Of a stretch of DNA of 9,254 nucleotides, positions 6,723-9,254 are shown one piece after another (position 1 is the first letter of the stretch; every line of letters starts with the position of its first letter). The notes beneath the pieces were generated by a model. It was not told the DNA's origin. It saw only the letters and a program-made list of their open reading frames with translations, and did no database searches. A program made the position numbers and the translations under genes. Source of the DNA: an uncultured Paludibacter sp. (GTDB lineage Bacteria; Bacteroidota; Bacteroidia; Bacteroidales; Paludibacteraceae); NCBI GenBank assembly GCA_937927845.1, contig CALFXE010000095.1:1-9254 (forward strand), given 5' to 3'.

Positions 6723-6766
6723 CATGCAGCTTGGGTGCTTCCCCCCATGCTGCTTGGGTGCTTCCC
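6723..6766. repeat. Two tandem copies of a 21-base unit at 23-base spacing
   Basis: Copies at 6723-6743 and 6746-6766 begin CATGCAGCTTGGG and CATGCTGCTTGGG, differ at one base and are separated by CC. They lie about 20 bases past the 3' end of the DUF4469 remnant and are richer in G and C than the surrounding spacer. Nothing ties them to a known element. The rest of 6657-6786 is unremarkable AT-rich spacer. Confidence 0.7.
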
Positions 6767-6786
6767 TATAGTTGCATAGGAAAATT

Positions 6787-7115
6787 TTATTTTACCGATA
6801 ATGTTCTATTAAATACATTAATTCTGGGTGTACTCAGTGGTGCGCCTCCACCGGAGTATTGCGTTACCACCTTCACAGAATACTCTCCCTTTGCTAATTC
6901 AGGTATCATGGCGATAACCGATGCAGGTTTGTTGGTAACTAAAACAGTGGCTTTTATGGCTTCGCCGGTTTTGGGGACAAACCACAGTCCTACGTCTTCA
7001 TTGTCGCCGAATATTTTCAGGTTGCTGCCCCATAACTGCCCTCTACTATGGTCTGAGCCTAATAATCATCTGGGCGTTCTGTAAGCAGGTTTTCCTGCAA
7101 AGAATACTTTAACAT
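6787..7115 (-). pseudogene. Remnant of an HU-like DNA-binding/DUF4469 protein gene
   Basis: The ATG at 7115 opens a frame reading MLKYSLQENLLTERPDDY, the characteristic N-terminus of Bacteroidota HU-like proteins that carry a C-terminal DUF4469 domain. The frame then meets TAG at 7061-7059; beyond it the same frame reads AQTIVEGSYG, still family-like (AQT...SY). The C-terminal domain follows in another frame from about 7029: GSNLKIFGDNEDVGLWFV, then VIAMIPELAKGEYSVKVVTQ, ending SVK and TAA at 6789-6787. Intact members as I recall them have about 240-260 residues, so roughly 140 residues, including most of the DNA-binding domain, are deleted with a frame change near 7030-7040. The gene thus carries at least two lesions. 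Intact members are often present in many copies and are thought to act as nucleoid-associated proteins. The plus-strand open frame across 6731-7084 is its antisense shadow. Confidence 0.8.
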
Positions 7116-7379
7116 AGCTTTTTTAAAAATTAAATGATTAATAAATGATAAATAATTATGGAATTATTTTCCGCCTGCAAAGCTCCAAACTTTTTTTGTA
7201 TAATTAGGTTAACGGAATGTTATATAACATTGGGATTACGTTATTTAACATTGGAGGCTTTGTAATATGTTGATTATTAGAGGATAGAGAGATGGATGAC
7301 TTTTGTGGAATGTGGGGGTTGTTAACATTGGATGGAAATGAGTGTTAACATTCATAACAATCCATATTATAATTGATTA
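7116..7379. promoter_or_regulatory. AT-rich spacer with repeated TTAACATTGG sites
   Basis: This gap upstream of the HU/DUF4469 remnant has no gene. It holds GTTATATAACATTGG (7219-7233) and GTTATTTAACATTGG (7240-7254), 21 bases apart, then GTTAACATTGG (7321-7331) and a shorter GTTAACATT (7344-7352). The first copy lies in a perfect 16-bp palindrome, AATGTTATATAACATT (7216-7231). A spacing of two helical turns followed by more distant copies suggests protein-binding sites, perhaps the old control region of the dead gene. TTTGCAGG with a TAATTATT about 20 bases on (minus strand, near 7154-7186) is a weak promoter candidate for it. Confidence 0.45.
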
Positions 7380-7423
7380 ACAAAGAAGTTATCTCAAAAT
7401 GATTTTAGAGATAACTTCTTTGT
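7380..7423 (-). terminator. Terminator-like stem after the beta-barrel gene
   Basis: ACAAAGAAGTTATCTC (7380-7395) pairs perfectly over 16 bp with 7408-7423 around a 12-base loop. It begins about 20 bases after the stop codon of the minus-strand beta-barrel gene. The stem is AT-rich; on the minus strand its closing arm ends CTTCTTTGT followed by TAATCAATTAT, a weak T-tract. It is best read as the end of the lipoprotein/beta-barrel transcript. Confidence 0.6.
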
Positions 7424-7443
7424 GAGTTATAAATGCTACTTTA

Positions 7444-8004
7444 TTACAATTTGTATTTGAGTTTTGCCGAAGCACCGTAATATGTGTAGTTAAACTTGAA
7501 GATGGGATTCATATACAATTCCGGTTCAATGAATAACTTATCGGAAAGTCTGAATGATTTACCAATTTTGAAAATACAACCCATATACATTTTTGGATTT
7601 ATCGTGTAATCTGTTACTTCAATACTTGTATCTTCTGTTGTCCAAATATCAGCGTTAACAAAATAATCAAAAGTCAATCCTGCAGAAAGATTCACGATGT
7701 TGGAGTGGAATTTATAAGATACCGGTATTGATAGATAATTCTCTCTAACATTGAAAAGTAAATTATTTGCACCTTGTTCTACATTTGTGTAACGAAGTTC
7801 CAATCTGGCACTACGATAATTCAAATTGATTTCTACTCCGTGATGTGTTGCGATTTGATTTTCGTACGATATTCCAAATCCCGGAGTCATAATACTGTTA
7901 CTTTTAAATTCAGTATTAATGCCTATACCAACAAACTGTTTGTTTTGTGCAAAATTTGGAATTGAAATACATAATACAATAAGAATTATAATCTTGTGTT
8001 TCAT
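7444..8004 (-). CDS. Small outer-membrane beta-barrel protein
   Basis: The 186-residue product has a Sec signal peptide (MKHKIIILIVLCISIPNFAQ, cut after the Gln or nearby). The mature part alternates polar and hydrophobic residues in strands typical of an eight-stranded barrel: GIGINTEF, HHGVEINLNYRS, ARLELRYTN, YLSIPVSYKF, NLSAGLTFDYFV, FIEPELYMNPIF and a final AKLKYKL. The PVSYKF and GLTFDYF patterns are common in the PorT/OmpA-like barrel families of Bacteroidota. Ligand and role are unknown. Two stop codons follow in a row (7444-7446 and 7441-7443). It starts 37 bases after the broken lipoprotein gene, so the two were probably one transcript. Confidence 0.75.
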   Translation of the reverse strand: MKHKIIILIVLCISIPNFAQNKQFVGIGINTEFKSNSIMTPGFGISYENQIATHHGVEINLNYRSARLELRYTNVEQGANNLLFNVRENYLSIPVSYKFHSNIVNLSAGLTFDYFVNADIWTTEDTSIEVTDYTINPKMYMGCIFKIGKSFRLSDKLFIEPELYMNPIFKFNYTYYGASAKLKYKL

Positions 8005-8041
8005 AAAATTGGTGTTTTAATTATCTGTTATTGATACATTT

Positions 8042-9184
8042 TCAGTATGCTATTTCAAACTCAATAAGACTCCAATATAGTATACCTGCCTCAGAAGTAA
8101 AGTCAATCCAGCTATCAGAAAAAGTTACATCATTATTTGTTGCTGGTCGTTTAGATGATAGTGTGGTTGTCATATTGGTGTTTTCATCTTTAAAGACCGT
8201 TGAAAATGTTTGTTCTGTTGAGACTCCATCTTCTTCTACCCATATAATTCTCCTTCCATAATTTTGTTCATTTGCATGCCAGAAAGGAAAATTTATAGGT
8301 GTATTATTCCATTTTACATCGTTTTTAAATACTCCTAACTTAAGCCAATTCCCAGGATATAAAAATGAAGACGTCCTCGCTTCAATAGGTTTATTTGTTA
8401 TTGGATCCATCAATGCATAAACCATATTTACTCTCACTTCAGGTTCTCCGCCCCACCAGTCTTCAACAGCCCTTTTAGCAGTTATATCTTTGAATTTAGC
8501 ACGAACAATTGAAATTGATTTTCCATTTGAGGAAGTTTTTACATTTTGTTTATTAGATGATACATAAGCAGCTTCCAATTCCGGCGAACCTGTTCTTTCA
8601 TTTCGTGAAATTACTAAATAATTGTCTTGAGGATCAATATCGCTCCTTATATAAGATTCAGAACCATCTTTATTGATGACTAATAAATCTTTTCTGTCCC
8701 TCTCCTTCACATTTTCAGGTACTACTACGATTCCTTTGAATGAACTTGAGTCACCAATCACATTATAAAAGTATATTTGGAGTAAGCTGTCCCTTGATAG
8801 AAGTAAATTACTAAAATTATCCACATCTTCAACGTTTCTGACCCTTTGAGATTTGAAGTTAGCATCAATGAAACTACTAATTTTTAGATTCCGATTTGAT
8901 ATGTTCATCGTGACATCAAATAAATCTTTACATAACACATTATTATCCCCATCAAACTTTTTGAGGCACTCAGAGGTTATTTTTTCTGCGATTTATTCAT
9001 TTTCATTTATTAATGATATCAAATTCTTTGCAAAAGCAATTCTTTGTTGACTTATTGTTGAACTGTAATCTTTAATTGTGGATAATGACATGTTTGAATT
9101 TATATCTCTGTTTTCGCTACAATTTGAAAAAGCAAAAGTACATAAAGTTAATATAATAAACAATTTAAAAGTTGTATGTTTCAT
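8042..9184 (-). pseudogene. Lipoprotein gene interrupted by one in-frame TAA
   Basis: The ATG at 9184 begins a lipoprotein signal peptide: hydrophobic residues 8-19, then FSNC with Cys22 and an acidic CSEN following it. After 63 codons the frame meets TAA (8995-8993). The same frame then stays open for 317 codons to TGA at 8044-8042; the codons just after the stop read IAEKITSECLKKFDGDNN. Both parts share one frame, so a single nonsense change in a 380-codon gene explains the break; no frameshift is needed. The nearest start in the second part is a GTG at 8938, which would give a protein without an export signal. The C-terminal part has beta-rich segments (IYFYNVIG, GIVVVPE, DNYLVISRNERTG, VRVNMVYALMD) and a Trp-rich end, as in secreted Bacteroidota lipoproteins. 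I do not recognise its family. A sequencing error is possible. Confidence 0.75.
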
Positions 9185-9254
9185 ATTCTTAATTTTTAAT
9201 TAATTTAACGTGAGTTCGATATAAGAAAATAGTAAAAAGGTTAGCATAATTCAG

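Noticed and set aside
6731..7084. 117-codon plus-strand open frame
   Set aside because: It runs antisense to the HU-like/DUF4469 remnant, whose minus-strand translation is clearly family-like; the plus-strand translation resembles nothing and begins inside a tandem repeat.
6318..7443. CRISPR array or insertion sequence in the gene-poor spacer
   Set aside because: The repeats are few and differ from one another, there are no regularly spaced units, and no transposase or cas gene is present.
8042..8938. Independent gene starting at GTG 8938
   Set aside because: The frame continues upstream to the TAA at 8993 and beyond it in the same frame to a lipoprotein signal peptide, so this is the distal part of one broken gene.

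Overview
This is a low-GC window from a member of the Bacteroidota, most likely an uncultured Bacteroidales. The evidence is the DUF4296 lipoprotein gene beside lspA, a TraR/DksA-like protein without zinc ligands, TAnnTTTG-type promoter elements, the absence of Shine-Dalgarno sequences, and a decayed gene of the HU-like/DUF4469 family, which is typical of this phylum. Every protein gene, intact or broken, is on the minus strand, so the window reads functionally from right to left. No gene was compared with a database; names rest on motifs and recalled family features.

Right end (7380-9254): a lipoprotein gene (8042-9184) split by one in-frame TAA, followed by a small outer-membrane beta-barrel protein (7444-8004) and a 16-bp stem that probably ends transcription. 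These two look like a short envelope unit whose first gene is now broken.

Middle (6312-7443): about 1.1 kb with no intact gene but much structure. It holds a repeated TTAACATTGG motif with a 16-bp palindrome, and the remnant of an HU-like/DUF4469 gene (6787-7115) carrying an amber codon and an internal deletion. It also holds a 23-bp tandem duplication, a plus-strand hairpin series ending in a strong intrinsic terminator (possible small RNA, 6585-6657), and a nested inverted-repeat element that folds as a four-way cloverleaf (6399-6510).

Core block (3231-6311): metF (methylenetetrahydrofolate reductase), then a promoter and a probable operon of the DksA-like gene, lspA (signal peptidase II) and a DUF4296 lipoprotein. 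The lipoprotein start lies inside the end of lspA, so the lipoprotein-processing enzyme and one of its probable substrates are coupled.

Left end (1-3146): a small exported protein with an internal duplication, followed after 3 bases by an 853-residue superfamily 1 helicase with a C-terminal nuclease-like domain. This pair looks like accessory DNA-processing or defence material next to the housekeeping block, but its function cannot be read from the sequence. A hairpin with a bulged base lies just after the helicase stop codon.
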